Under the pieces are notes generated by a model. That model was given only the letters and a program-made list of their open reading frames with translations. It did no database searches and was not told the origin of the DNA. A stretch of 64,000 bases of DNA from Microbacterium proteolyticum. Its GTDB lineage: Bacteria; Actinomycetota; Actinomycetes; Actinomycetales; Microbacteriaceae. Location: positions 496,001-560,000 of the forward strand of contig NZ_CP121274.1 in the NCBI RefSeq assembly GCF_029639405.1, in the 5' to 3' direction. Positions 8,889 to 18,286 of this stretch are shown here, in pieces. The number at the start of each line of letters is the position of its first letter. The stretch's first letter is position 1. The translations under genes and the position numbers were made by a program.

Positions 8889-9713
8889 TCAGCCCTTGAC
8901 CGCGCCCTGCACCAGCGCCCGGATGAACTGGCGCTGGAAGACGAGGAAGAGCAGGACGGCCGGCGTGATGATGATGAGGGCGCCCGCGTTGAGCAGGGGG
9001 ATGCTGAGCGAGTACTGCCCCTGGAAGAAGGTCAGGGCACCCGCGACCGTGCGCTGCAGCGGGTCGGCGATGAGGACGACCGGGAGCAGGAACTGGTTCC
9101 AGGTCCAGATGAACAGCAGGATCGCGAGCGCCGAGAGCGCCGGCGCCGCCAACGGCAGCTGGATGCTGCGGAACTCGCGCCACAGCGACGCCCCGTCCAC
9201 GCGCGCGGCCTCGGACAGCTCGCGCGGGACGTTGATGAAGTGCGCGCGCATCCAGAACACGCCGAACGGCATGAAGAGCCCGATGAGGGGGAAGATCACG
9301 GCCCACGGGGTGTTCACGGTGCCCATCGACTGCGCCTGGTAGTACAGCGGGATGATGAGCGCCTCGAACGGGATCGTGAGGCCGAGCACGAAGAAGACGA
9401 GCACTCCGCGACCGAACCGCACCTGCAGCGACCCGAGCGCGAACCCGGCGAGGGTCGCGGCCACGAGGCTGACGGGCACGACGCCGAGCACGATCACGAG
9501 GCTCGAGCCCATGAGCTGCCACACGTGTCCGGTCTCGAACGCGGTGGCGAAGTTGCCCCACTGCGGGTCGGTCGGCCAGGTGAGCCCGGTCGGGTTGCGG
9601 TCGGCGGGCTGCAGCGCCGCCGAGAACATGCTGATCAGGGGCAGCAGCGTCACGATCGCCGCGACGGCGAGGAGGACGGTTCCGAGGACGCGCTCGGTGC
9701 GGCTGGCGATCAC
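8889..9713 (-). CDS. Sugar ABC transporter permease, MalG/UgpE type
   Basis: 274 residues. It has about six membrane helices (first at residues 9-31), and the cytoplasmic coupling loop EAARVDGASLWREFRSIQLP is the EAA motif that docks the ATPase. It ends in QGAVKG, the usual tail of MalG-type carbohydrate permeases. Its ATG overlaps the stop of the MalF-type permease gene (9710-9713). No ATPase is encoded in this operon, so, as in many actinobacteria, a shared MsmK-type ATPase encoded elsewhere probably energises it. Confidence 0.92.
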   Translation of the reverse strand: MIASRTERVLGTVLLAVAAIVTLLPLISMFSAALQPADRNPTGLTWPTDPQWGNFATAFETGHVWQLMGSSLVIVLGVVPVSLVAATLAGFALGSLQVRFGRGVLVFFVLGLTIPFEALIIPLYYQAQSMGTVNTPWAVIFPLIGLFMPFGVFWMRAHFINVPRELSEAARVDGASLWREFRSIQLPLAAPALSALAILLFIWTWNQFLLPVVLIADPLQRTVAGALTFFQGQYSLSIPLLNAGALIIITPAVLLFLVFQRQFIRALVQGAVKG

Positions 9714-10681
9714 GAGTCACTCGCTCTCGAGAGGCGTTGGATGGGGAGGACCACGACGAGCACCAGCACCATGAGCACGATGCCGAAGGCGGATGCCAGG
9801 CCCACGTCGCTCTGGGTGAAGCCGATGCGGAAGATCGACAGGCCGGGCACGAGGGTCGCCCGCCCGGGGCCGCCCTGCGTCGAGGTGTAGATGATGTCGA
9901 AGCTCGACAGGGCGGCGATGACGGTGACGGTCACGAGCACCGCGATCTCCTGCCGCAGGCCCGGCAGCGTGATGGTGAAGAACTCGCGCCACCAGCCCGC
10001 GCCGTCGAGCCGGATCGCCTCGTACAGCGAGACGTCGATCTTGCCGAGCCCGGTGAGCAGCAGCACGGTGCACAGTCCCGTGAGGACCCACGACCCGATG
10101 AGACCCACCGCGGGAAGGGCGGTGCCGTAGTCGGCGAGCCACGGCCGGGTGATCCAGCCGAACCCGATCCATCCGAGGATCTGGTTCACGGCGCCGGTCT
10201 GCGCGTACATCCAGGACCACGCGATACCGGCGGCGGCCAGCGGGATGATCTGCGGGAGGAACAGCACCGTCTGAGCGGTGGCGGCGAAAGCCTTGTTCCG
10301 GATGCCGCGGATCAGGGTCGCGAGCACCAGTCCGAGCCCCACCGGGATGAACGTGAAGAACGCGATGAGCACGAAGGCGTTGCGGATCGCGCCAAGCAGG
10401 TCGGGGTCGGTGAACACCGTGAGGTAGTTCTCGAACCCCACCCACCGGGCCACGCCGATGCCGTTCCAGTCGTAGAACGAGTACTGCACACCCTGGAACA
10501 GGGGCCAGATGACGAACCCGATGTAGAAACCGAGCGCGGGGACGAGCAGCAGCCATCCGGCGAGGGTCGCCCGCCGGGCCACTGCGCGTGCAGCGGCCCG
10601 GCGAACGGGTGCGGTCGTCGTCGCCGGGTCGGCGGCGTCTTTTCGGGGGGCCGCCGCGACGGCGACCGCACGATCGGTCAT
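9710..10681 (-). CDS. Sugar ABC transporter permease, MalF/UgpA type
   Basis: 323 residues. A positively charged Ala-rich N-terminus is followed by about six membrane helices, the first near LAGWLLLVPALGFYIGFVIW. The EAA loop reads EAIRLDGAGWWREFFTITLP, and a STQGGPGRATLVPGLSIFRIGF segment typical of MalF partners follows. It sits 2 nt downstream of the binding-protein gene and overlaps the MalG-type gene, so the three form one import operon. Substrate is probably an oligosaccharide cleaved by the adjacent fructosidase-like enzyme. Confidence 0.92.
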   Translation of the reverse strand: MTDRAVAVAAAPRKDAADPATTTAPVRRAAARAVARRATLAGWLLLVPALGFYIGFVIWPLFQGVQYSFYDWNGIGVARWVGFENYLTVFTDPDLLGAIRNAFVLIAFFTFIPVGLGLVLATLIRGIRNKAFAATAQTVLFLPQIIPLAAAGIAWSWMYAQTGAVNQILGWIGFGWITRPWLADYGTALPAVGLIGSWVLTGLCTVLLLTGLGKIDVSLYEAIRLDGAGWWREFFTITLPGLRQEIAVLVTVTVIAALSSFDIIYTSTQGGPGRATLVPGLSIFRIGFTQSDVGLASAFGIVLMVLVLVVVLPIQRLSRASDS

Positions 10682-10683
10682 GG

Positions 10684-12039
10684 TCAGCCGACCTCGCTCT
10701 CGTAGAACTTCTGCACGCGGTCGACGAACTCCTGGCCGGTGATCTGGCTGGTCACCAGCAGCTGCGACTCGGGGATGATCGAGCCCGCGTAGATGCCGGC
10801 GGTGGTGTTGGCCATGAAGTCGACCTGGCCGTTCTCGGCGCCGATCTGCGCCGACATCTCCAGGGCGTTCTCGATCAGCGAGCCGGCCTGGACGGTCGGC
10901 AGCTCGAGGCTCGGGTCGCCGCCGGGCGAGGCGCCCGTGACGTCGACGATGATCTGTCGCGCGGCCGGGTCGGTGTGCACCCAGTTGAGGAAGTACACGA
11001 TCTCGTTGAGGTGCTTCGACTTCGCCGCGACCGAGAACGAGTTGGCCGCGCCCATCGCGACGTGACCGGCGCCCTCTTCGGCCGGCGGCACCAGGAAGAA
11101 GCTGACGTTGTCGCCGAGCGCCTTCTGGTAGTTCGCGGCCTCCCAGTTGCCGTTGAAGGTGAACAGGCCCTCACCCGCGGAGAAGCGGCTCGTGAAGGTG
11201 AAGTAGTCGATCGCGTTGATGTCGGACGGGAAGTACCCGGCATCCGCCCACTTGCGGACGAGCTCCGCGCCCTGGACGTTGCCCGGCTCGTCGTAGCGCG
11301 CGCCCGGCTCGTTGAACATCCACGACAGGAACTGGTCCTTGTCGACGTACTGGTTCATCGCGGCCTGGACCACGAAGTTCACCACGCCGTCCTTGTCGCC
11401 GGCCATGATCGGCAGGATGCCGGCGGCCTTCGCCTTGGCCATGTCGGCCTCGAGCTCGGCGAGGGTCTGCGGCGGGGCGGTGATGCCCAGCTGCGAGGCG
11501 AGGGTGTCGTTCATGTAGATGCCGGTGATGCTGTAGCCGAGGCCGAGCTGGTACAGCGAGCCCGAGCCGCGGATGCCGTCCTCGCTCATGCGCAGCGGCG
11601 CGAGCTGCGATGCCGGCCAGGCGTCCCATCCGTACGCGTCGAAGTACGGGTCGAGGTTGGCGACGAGGCCGTCCTTGACCGTGTCGCCGAGCGTGGGGAG
11701 GCGGATCAGGTCGGGCGGGGTGTCGCTCGCGAGGAGCTTGGGGGCATTGGCCGTGAGGTTCTGGAACGTGTCGCGGGTGATGTTGAACGTCACGTTCGGG
11801 TGCTGCTTGGTGAATTCCTCGGTCAGCTTGTCGGTGACCGGGAACCCGGTCTCGTCGGCGATCGTCAGCTGGACCGGGTCGCTGGTGAGTTCGGTGCTCA
11901 CGTCGGTGGCGGCGGCGGTCTGCGGTGCCGCAGCGCCGGGAGCGCAGCCGGCCAGCAGAGCGCCGGTGAGCCCGGCGATCGCCGCGAGCGCGAGGGGCGC
12001 GACGCGACGGGTGCGCGTGCGCGGGGTACGGGTGGACAT
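10684..12039 (-). CDS. Extracellular sugar-binding lipoprotein (ABC importer, family 1)
   Basis: 451 residues. I place the start at ATG 12039 because AAGGAG lies 9 nt upstream and a clean lipoprotein signal follows; a 41-residue N-terminal extension in the same frame is not signal-like. The signal has an Arg/Thr-rich start, a hydrophobic LALAAIAGLTGALLAGC stretch and a lipobox LAGC near residue 29. The mature part has the family 1 solute-binding layout (NITRDTFQNL, GLGYSITGIYMNDTLASQLG, FNGNWEAANYQ). It opens the importer operon, divergent from a LacI regulator with a likely operator in between. Confidence 0.92.
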   Translation of the reverse strand: MSTRTPRTRTRRVAPLALAAIAGLTGALLAGCAPGAAAPQTAAATDVSTELTSDPVQLTIADETGFPVTDKLTEEFTKQHPNVTFNITRDTFQNLTANAPKLLASDTPPDLIRLPTLGDTVKDGLVANLDPYFDAYGWDAWPASQLAPLRMSEDGIRGSGSLYQLGLGYSITGIYMNDTLASQLGITAPPQTLAELEADMAKAKAAGILPIMAGDKDGVVNFVVQAAMNQYVDKDQFLSWMFNEPGARYDEPGNVQGAELVRKWADAGYFPSDINAIDYFTFTSRFSAGEGLFTFNGNWEAANYQKALGDNVSFFLVPPAEEGAGHVAMGAANSFSVAAKSKHLNEIVYFLNWVHTDPAARQIIVDVTGASPGGDPSLELPTVQAGSLIENALEMSAQIGAENGQVDFMANTTAGIYAGSIIPESQLLVTSQITGQEFVDRVQKFYESEVG

Positions 12040-12110
12040 GTCGACTCCTTCGTCAGTGCTGCGGGTACCCAGGATGCGGGTCTTCTGGTGCGATCCTTGC
12101 TGCGGTACAG

Positions 12111-12128
12111 TGCTGAAAGGATTTAGCA
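12111..12128. promoter_or_regulatory. Candidate LacI-family operator
   Basis: TGCTGAAAGGATTTAGCA is an imperfect 18-bp palindrome (outer TGCT/AGCA, inner AA/TT). It lies in the 180-bp gap between the divergent binding-protein and LacI genes, where a repressor controlling both would bind. Confidence 0.5.
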
Positions 12129-12219
12129 GGGATATTTGCTCAGACGATTCCGGCCCTGTCAAGATTCACTGTCAGGATCGTTACCGTCGGCGCGGGAGCC
12201 GATGACCCAGGAGGTGCGG

Positions 12220-13236
12220 ATGGTCAAGCGCGTCACGCTGACCGATGTCGCACGTCTCGCCGGACTCTCCCCCTCCGCGGCATCCATGATCCTCAACGGT
12301 CGCCCCGACACCCGACTCTCCCGCGACGCCCACGACCGCGTCCTCGCCGCGGCCGCGGAACTGGGGTACCGCCCCAACGTCGCCGCGCGGGCTCTGCGCA
12401 CGAGCACCTCGCACACGATCGGCTTCGTCTCCGACCTCGTCGCCACCACCCGCTTCGCCAGCGGCCTCATCAAGGGCGCGCTCGGCGCCGCCGAGGCCGC
12501 CGGCCACGTCGTGCTCGTCGCCGAGACGGGCGGCGAGCCCGAGCGCGAGGCCGAGGCCGTCTCGGCGCTGCTGGACCGGCAGGTCGACGGGGTGATCTTC
12601 GCCTCGATGCGCGCGCGCGAGATCCTCGTCCCGCCGATCCCCTCGAGCGTGCGGGCGGTGATGCTGAACGCCACCAGCGAGACGCACGTCTGCAGCGTGC
12701 TGCCCGACGAGGAGACCGGCGGACAGCGGGCGATCGAACTGCTTCGGGATGCCGGCATCCACGACGACATCCTGCTGCTGGGCTACGACGCCGACGCGGA
12801 GCGCGACCTGTTCCGCTCGGCGACCGTCGCGGCGCGGGTCCGCGGGATCTACGACACGATGGCGCGCGAGGGCATGAGCTTCTCCCGCGAGGAGTCGATC
12901 TGGCTCTGGGAGCCCGACCACGGGCACGACGTCACGGCGCGGGTGCTGGCATCCGGTCCGCCTCCGCGGGCGATCGTGTGCCTCAACGACCGCCTCGCGT
13001 TCGGCGCCTCTCAGGCTCTCGGCGAAGCGGGGCTCCGGGTGCCCGACGACGTGGCACTGGTCTCGTTCGACAACGACGAGCTGGCGGCGTACCTGCGCCC
13101 CGGCCTCACCACGATCGGCCTTCCGCACGAGGCGATGGGGCGGCGCGCGGTCGAGCTACTGCTCGCTCCCGACGGCCCTCCCCCCGGCGAGCACCTGGTG
13201 GAGATGCCCGTGGTGATCCGCGCGTCCCTCCCCTGA
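12220..13236 (+). CDS. LacI-family transcriptional regulator
   Basis: 338 residues from ATG at 12220, with AGGAGG about 6 nt upstream; an earlier in-frame ATG at 12202 lacks such a site. The N-terminal helix-turn-helix and hinge are complete (VTLTDVARLAGLSPSAASMILNGRP, GYRPNVAARAL), followed by the periplasmic-binding-protein-like effector domain (HTIGFVSDL, CLNDRLAFGASQALGEAGLRVPDDVALVSFDN). Divergent from the importer operon and next to a palindromic candidate operator, so it is most likely the local repressor responding to the imported sugar. It faces the GH13 gene across palindrome 2. Confidence 0.93.
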   Translation: MVKRVTLTDVARLAGLSPSAASMILNGRPDTRLSRDAHDRVLAAAAELGYRPNVAARALRTSTSHTIGFVSDLVATTRFASGLIKGALGAAEAAGHVVLVAETGGEPEREAEAVSALLDRQVDGVIFASMRAREILVPPIPSSVRAVMLNATSETHVCSVLPDEETGGQRAIELLRDAGIHDDILLLGYDADAERDLFRSATVAARVRGIYDTMAREGMSFSREESIWLWEPDHGHDVTARVLASGPPPRAIVCLNDRLAFGASQALGEAGLRVPDDVALVSFDNDELAAYLRPGLTTIGLPHEAMGRRAVELLLAPDGPPPGEHLVEMPVVIRASLP

Positions 13237-13248
13237 CGCTCCGCAGTC

Positions 13249-13312
13249 GCGTGAGGTGCCAAGAATTGTCGCTTCGGCGGTGTCCGAAGCGACAAATTCT
13301 GGCACCTCACGC
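13249..13312. repeat. 64-nt palindrome, copy 2 of 5
   Basis: Arms of 28 nt around an 8-nt loop. The left arm has GTGAGGTGCC followed by AAGAATTGTCGC; the right arm has GCGACAAATTC followed by TGGCACCTCAC. It lies between the convergent LacI and GH13 genes and probably terminates both. Confidence 0.9.
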
Positions 13313-13335
13313 CTTGGAATGAGGGATGCCGCGGG

Positions 13336-15018
13336 CTACGCGCTCCGCAGCCAGGCCGTCGCCTCGCCGGGGAGCGTCCCCGACTCGACGGGAGCGCTCG
13401 ACAGCAGCACCTCGCCCGCGGGGAGCTTCACCGGTTCGGTGCCGAAAGTCGTCACCACGGTCCAGCCGTCGGGGCGGGCGAAGGCCACCACGTCGTCCCG
13501 TCCGAGGTCGAGCCACTCCAGCTCCTCTGCGGTCTGCAGGTCGTGCCGGAGGTCGAGCGCGCGACGGTAGAGCGACAGCGTCGAGGCGGGATCGCCGTCC
13601 TGGCGGTCGACGGCGTAGGTCGTGAACCACTCCGGTTGCGGCAGGTGCGCCCCGCCCCCACCGAAACCGAACGCGGCGTCGGAGGCCGCCCACGGCAGCG
13701 GGACGCGGCATCCGTCCCGCCCGATGTCGACGCCCGGGCTGCGGAAGAACGTCGGGTCCTGACGGGCGGCGTCGGGGATCTCGGCGACCTCGTGCAGGCC
13801 GAGCTCCTCGCCCTGGTACAGGTACGCCGAGCCCGGCAGCCCCAGCACGAACAGCGCCGCCGCGCGGGCGCGGCGTTCCCCCCGCGCGGTGTCGAGCGCG
13901 GGCGAGGTGCCGCCGGAGAGCAGCCACTCGTTGCCGTGCTTGCGCGTCGGACGGCCGTCCTCGGTGCGCTCCGCGTCGGGCAGCCCGTAACGCGTGGCGT
14001 GCCGGACGACGTCGTGGTTCGACAGCACCCACGTCGTCGACGACCCCGACTCGGCGGCGAGCGCGAGGTTGTCGGCGACGATGCGACGGAACTGGCCCGC
14101 GTCGAAGTCGGCCTCGAGCAGGTCGAAGTTGAACGACTGCCCCAGGCTCTCGATGCTCGCGTACAGCGGCACGCGCGAGGGGTGCACCCACGCCTCGGCG
14201 ACGGCGGTGCGGGGCGGGTCGTAGGAGTTGAACACCGCGCGCCACTCGGCGTACACCTCGTGCACGTCGTCGCGGTCGAGAAGGGGGTGGTTCCCGTCCT
14301 GCGGCAACGCGGCGAGCTCGGCGGCCGAGGGCAGTGGCTCGCTGAGGTCCTTGGTCAGCATGTGCGCGACGTCGATGCGGAACCCGTCGACGCCCCGGTC
14401 GCTCCAGAAGCGCAGCGTGGTCACGAAGTCGGCCCGCACCTCGGGGTTCGCCCAGTTGAGGTCGGGCTGCGACACGTCGAAGTTGTGGAAGTACCACTGC
14501 CCGTCGGCGACGCGCTCCCACGCGGAGCCGCCGAACACCGACTGCCAGTCCGTCGGCGGCTCGCTGCCGTCGGGACCCGTGCCCTCGCGGAAGATGTAGC
14601 GGTCGCGCTCGGCGGAGCCGCGACCGGCGGCGAGCGCCTCCTGGAACCAGGCGTGGTCGTTGGACGTGTGGTTGGGCACGATGTCGACCACGACACGGAT
14701 GCCGTGGGCGTGCAGCTGCGCGATGAGCTCGTCCATGTCGGCGAGGGTTCCCAGGCGCGGGTCGACGTCGCGGTAGTCGGCGACGTCGTACCCTCCGTCG
14801 GCGAGCGCCGAGGGGTAGAAGGGGCTGAGCCAGACGGCATCCACGCCCAGTTCGGCCAGGTACGGCACCCGCGAGGTGATGCCGGGGATGTCGCCGAGGC
14901 CGTCGCCGTTGCTGTCGGCGAAGCTGCGGGGATACACCTGGTACACCACGGCCTGGCGCCACCAGTCGGGGGCGTCGGAGAGCTCGCGGGCGTGCACGGA
15001 GGGTGCGGCGGTGGTCAC
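13336..15018 (-). CDS. GH13 alpha-glucosidase (oligo-1,6-glucosidase/sucrase-like)
   Basis: 560 residues from GTG at 15018, shortly after the permease stop. The (beta/alpha)8 signature blocks are all present: AVVYQVYPRSFADSNGDGLGD, DIVPNHTS, GFRIDVAH (Asp nucleophile), TAVAEAWV (Glu acid/base) and WVLSNHDVVRH (third Asp). Length and the QVYPRSF start match cytoplasmic GH13 alpha-glucosidases acting on imported gluco-oligosaccharides. It is the last gene of a binding protein-MalF-MalG-GH13 operon. No signal peptide. Whether it prefers alpha-1,4, alpha-1,6 or sucrose cannot be read. Confidence 0.9.
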   Translation of the reverse strand: MTTAAPSVHARELSDAPDWWRQAVVYQVYPRSFADSNGDGLGDIPGITSRVPYLAELGVDAVWLSPFYPSALADGGYDVADYRDVDPRLGTLADMDELIAQLHAHGIRVVVDIVPNHTSNDHAWFQEALAAGRGSAERDRYIFREGTGPDGSEPPTDWQSVFGGSAWERVADGQWYFHNFDVSQPDLNWANPEVRADFVTTLRFWSDRGVDGFRIDVAHMLTKDLSEPLPSAAELAALPQDGNHPLLDRDDVHEVYAEWRAVFNSYDPPRTAVAEAWVHPSRVPLYASIESLGQSFNFDLLEADFDAGQFRRIVADNLALAAESGSSTTWVLSNHDVVRHATRYGLPDAERTEDGRPTRKHGNEWLLSGGTSPALDTARGERRARAAALFVLGLPGSAYLYQGEELGLHEVAEIPDAARQDPTFFRSPGVDIGRDGCRVPLPWAASDAAFGFGGGGAHLPQPEWFTTYAVDRQDGDPASTLSLYRRALDLRHDLQTAEELEWLDLGRDDVVAFARPDGWTVVTTFGTEPVKLPAGEVLLSSAPVESGTLPGEATAWLRSA

Positions 15019-15047
15019 GGAAGGGTCCTTTCGGGGGTGGGGGTCGG

Positions 15048-15959
15048 TCAGCCCTTGACGGCGCCTTGCGTGACGCCGGCCATCACCCATCGCTGGGTGA
15101 AGAGGTAGGCGACGATCGCGGGGGCCATGGCCATGAGGTACGAGGCGAAGGCGACGTTGTAGTTGTTGCTGAACTGCGTCTGGAACAGGTTCTGGCGCAC
15201 GGGCAGCGTCTGCAAGGCCGGATCGCTGATGATGAGCGAGGGCATCATGAAGTCGTTCCAGGCGTACAGGAACGCGAAGATGCCGACGGTCGCGCTCATC
15301 GGGGCGAGGAGCGGGAAGATGAGCCGCCAGAACGTCTGCCAGGTCGTCGCGCCGTCGATGCGCGCGCTCTCCTCGAGTTCGAGCGGGATGGAGCGCAGGA
15401 ATGCGGTGAACAGGAGCACGCTGAAGCTCAGCTGGAACATCGTGGCGAGGATGATCACGCCGAACGGGTTGTCGAGCCCGAGGCGGCCGGTGAGCTGGAT
15501 CTGCGGCAGAGCGACGACGGGGAACGGGATGAACATCGCCGCGAGCAGGTAGAAGAACGAGTACCGGAAGAGCTTGCGATCCCAGTTGCGGGCGATCGCG
15601 TACGACGCGAAGGCCGCGAGGACGATGGTGGCGGCGACTGTGCCGGCCGTCACCAGGAACGAGATCGCCAGGCCCACCGGGAACTTCGTCAGCGTCCAGG
15701 CCTGCACGAACCCGTCGAAGCTGATCGGCGTCGGGAACGAGAAGGCGTTGCCGTCGACGACCTGCGCCCCGGTCTTCACCGCCATCGTGATCGAGACGTA
15801 GAGGGGCAGGAGCACCGTGACGGCGCACAGGATCAGGACGGTGGTCGCCGACCAGTTGATGCGTTCGGTACCCACCCGCCGGATGCCGGTGCGTCGGCGC
15901 GAGGGGACGGAGAGCTCTGCCTGCTCGAAGGCGAGCGCGGGCTGGTTCACGGCGGTCAT
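15048..15959 (-). CDS. Sugar ABC transporter permease, MalG type
   Basis: 303 residues from ATG at 15959, overlapping the MalF-type stop by 4 nt. About six membrane helices; the EAA loop is EESARIDGATTWQTFWRLIFP, and the C-terminus is VTQGAVKG like the first cluster's MalG protein. The N-terminal 35 residues are hydrophilic and Arg-rich. It pairs with the MalF-type permease to form the channel of the second importer; no ATPase is encoded locally. Confidence 0.92.
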   Translation of the reverse strand: MTAVNQPALAFEQAELSVPSRRRTGIRRVGTERINWSATTVLILCAVTVLLPLYVSITMAVKTGAQVVDGNAFSFPTPISFDGFVQAWTLTKFPVGLAISFLVTAGTVAATIVLAAFASYAIARNWDRKLFRYSFFYLLAAMFIPFPVVALPQIQLTGRLGLDNPFGVIILATMFQLSFSVLLFTAFLRSIPLELEESARIDGATTWQTFWRLIFPLLAPMSATVGIFAFLYAWNDFMMPSLIISDPALQTLPVRQNLFQTQFSNNYNVAFASYLMAMAPAIVAYLFTQRWVMAGVTQGAVKG

Positions 15960-16870
15960 GAGAGGGTGTTCCTTCCCCGGGTGAGCGAGAGCTGGAGCAG
16001 CGAGATGGCGACGGCGACGAGGAAGAAGAGGGCCGCGTTGGCCATCTGGTAGGCGTAGTCGCCGCCGTTGAAGCCGAGGATGATCGACATCGCCACGCTG
16101 CGGGTCGAGGTGCCGGGCCCGCCGTTGGTGAGACCGACGATGATGTCGTAGGCGTTGAGGAAGCCTTTGAAGCCGAGGATGACGTTGATGACGACGTAGC
16201 CGGCGACCAGCGGGAGGGTGATCCGCAGGAGCTGCTGCGTCTTGGTCGCGCCGTCCAGGCCCGCCGCCTCGTACACGTCGCCGGGCACCGACAGCAGCCC
16301 CGCGATGTAGATGAGCAGCGTGCCGGGGATGGCCTGCCAGGCGGTCACGATCACGATCGCGAGCCACGCGAGGTCGGGGTTCGCCAGCAGCGACGTCTCC
16401 AGCCAAGGGATGCCGAGGGCGGTTCCGGCCTGCGGGAGGGAGTTGCTGAAGAGGAAGTTGAAGACGTAGGCGATGATGATGCCCGAGATCACCATCGGGA
16501 TGACGAAGACGGTGCGCAGCGCCTTCTTGAAGCGGATCTGCGCGGTGAGGCCGACCGCGAGCAGGAACGCCGCGATGTTGACGACGATGACCGTCGCCAC
16601 CGAGAACCCGAAGGTGAACAGGTAGGCCTGGAGGATCGCCGGGTCGCTGAAGAGCGCGATGTAGTTCGTCAGCCCGACGAAGTTCCACTGCCCGATGCCG
16701 ATCGAGTCGGTGAAGCTGAAGAAGATGCCGATGATGCCCGGCAGCGTGATCGCGAGGGTGAACAGCGCGAGGGTGGGCAGCAGGAACAGGTAGTAGATCG
16801 GTTCCACGCGGCGGGTGCTGCGGCGCGCGGCCGTCTTCCCGCCGGTGACGATCGTGGTGGTGGTGGTCAT
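15956..16870 (-). CDS. Sugar ABC transporter permease, MalF type
   Basis: 304 residues from ATG at 16870, overlapping the binding-protein stop (16867-16870). A Thr-rich N-terminus (MTTTTTIVTGG) precedes about six membrane helices. The coupling loop EAAGLDGATKTQQLLRITLP is the EAA motif, and LTNGGPGTSTRSVAMSIILGF matches MalF-type proteins. Middle gene of the second importer operon. Confidence 0.92.
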   Translation of the reverse strand: MTTTTTIVTGGKTAARRSTRRVEPIYYLFLLPTLALFTLAITLPGIIGIFFSFTDSIGIGQWNFVGLTNYIALFSDPAILQAYLFTFGFSVATVIVVNIAAFLLAVGLTAQIRFKKALRTVFVIPMVISGIIIAYVFNFLFSNSLPQAGTALGIPWLETSLLANPDLAWLAIVIVTAWQAIPGTLLIYIAGLLSVPGDVYEAAGLDGATKTQQLLRITLPLVAGYVVINVILGFKGFLNAYDIIVGLTNGGPGTSTRSVAMSIILGFNGGDYAYQMANAALFFLVAVAISLLQLSLTRGRNTLS

Positions 16871-18180
16871 CGCGCGGCTCCTTCGGCGGCGGACTCGGTG
16901 GTCGAGGCGACGGGTTGGCGGAACGCCAGGCGCGACCAGTCCTGATCGAGGGTGCCGAGGGTCCCCTCGGTCGAGGCTCCGAGGATCATGGCCTGCGCGT
17001 AGCTGAAGACCGGGATGGTCTTGGGCACCAGCACCGACGCGCCCTGGTAGATGCGCCCCTCGTCGTAGTACGGGATCATCCCCGCCACACGCGGGTCGCT
17101 GGGGGCGGGAGCGTCTGTGGTGGGCGCGAACCCGAGCTGCGACTCGTTGTACGCCTCGATGATCTGCGGCTGGTACAGGTACTCCAGGAAGTCGCGTGCG
17201 GCATCCTGGTGCTTCGATCCCTCGGGGATCATGGCCGCGAGGTCCATGTTGACGCGCACCGCGAGGTCGTCCGGGTCGTTCGTCATCGGGAGCGGGAAGG
17301 TGCCGACCGCGAGATCGGGCGACGTCTTGGCGATCTCGCCGAGCGCCCACGGCCCCTGCAGGTACATCGCGGCCTGCCCCTGCGCGAAGGCGAGGTTGCC
17401 GTCGCCGTAGCCGCGGCTGGCGGCATCCGGGTTGGTGTAGGTCGAGGACAGCTCGGTCATGCGCTGCATGGGCTCGGCGAGGTCCTTCTGGAACGACACC
17501 GCGGAGTCGGGGCCGACGCCGTCGCCCTCGGCGGCGAGGCCGTCGAAGAAGTCGAGGACGTTCAACGACCCGCCCACGGCGTAGTCGTACCAGCCCTGGC
17601 CGATGGTCCAGTCGTCCTTGAAGGTGCCGTAGAACGGCGTGACACCGTCGGCCTTCAGCGTCTCGGCGGTCTGGATCAGTTCGTCCCACGTCGTCGGGAC
17701 CGCGAGCCCGAGCCGATCGAAGATCTCCTTGTTGTAGATCACCGAGGATGCCATGACCGAGTAGGGCAGCGCGCTGGTGCGCCCGGCGCACGAGCCGTAC
17801 TGGTCCATGAGGGGCTGCAGGTCGTCGCGAACGGTGGCGGCGGCGGCCGTGCCGGAGAGGTCGGTCAACGCGCACCGCTGCACGAACCGCGCGACCTCGT
17901 AGTTGTAGTTCGCGAGCATGATGTCGGGCGGATTGCCGCGGACGAAGCTCGCCGAGACGACGTCGACACCCGAGGCGTCCATCTCGACGCGCACCTCGTC
18001 CTGCGACGCGTTGTAGTCGGAGACCACCTGGTTCATGAACGCGAGGGCCTCGCGTTTGCTGAACGTGAAGCGGATCGTTTCGCGCCCGTCGGCGGAGCAT
18101 CCGGCGAGCATCGCTGCCGCCAGGCCCGTCACCGTCAGCGCCGCGACTGCTCGTCGCACCGTCGCCGTCTTCCTCGACAC
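16867..18180 (-). CDS. Extracellular sugar-binding lipoprotein (second importer)
   Basis: 437 residues from GTG at 18180, chosen because AGGAGG lies just upstream and the signal peptide starts there (SRKTATVRR then a hydrophobic run to LAGC, lipobox Cys near residue 28). An upstream ATG at 18195 has a poorer site. The mature domain is a family 1 carbohydrate-binding protein (ASSVIYNKEIFDRLGLAVP, TWDELIQTAETLKADGVTPF, GQAAMYLQGPWALGEI). It starts the importer operon divergent from the ROK regulator; a perfect 15-nt dyad lies in its leader region. Confidence 0.92.
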   Translation of the reverse strand: MSRKTATVRRAVAALTVTGLAAAMLAGCSADGRETIRFTFSKREALAFMNQVVSDYNASQDEVRVEMDASGVDVVSASFVRGNPPDIMLANYNYEVARFVQRCALTDLSGTAAAATVRDDLQPLMDQYGSCAGRTSALPYSVMASSVIYNKEIFDRLGLAVPTTWDELIQTAETLKADGVTPFYGTFKDDWTIGQGWYDYAVGGSLNVLDFFDGLAAEGDGVGPDSAVSFQKDLAEPMQRMTELSSTYTNPDAASRGYGDGNLAFAQGQAAMYLQGPWALGEIAKTSPDLAVGTFPLPMTNDPDDLAVRVNMDLAAMIPEGSKHQDAARDFLEYLYQPQIIEAYNESQLGFAPTTDAPAPSDPRVAGMIPYYDEGRIYQGASVLVPKTIPVFSYAQAMILGASTEGTLGTLDQDWSRLAFRQPVASTTESAAEGAAR

Positions 18181-18212
18181 GTGTCCTCCTCGCATCCTTG
18201 CGATTTTGAATC

Positions 18213-18227
18213 GTAGATTAAATCTAC
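18213..18227. promoter_or_regulatory. Candidate ROK operator
   Basis: GTAGATTAAATCTAC is a perfect dyad around a central A, with partially complementary GATTTTGA and TCAAATC outside it. This AT-rich stretch lies between the divergent ROK regulator and importer operon and stands out against the high GC around it. Confidence 0.55.
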
Positions 18228-18286
18228 TCGTCAAATCAATGTGTTGAGGGCAGTATTGCAGGAGACACGAAGGGGGTCAAGATCCG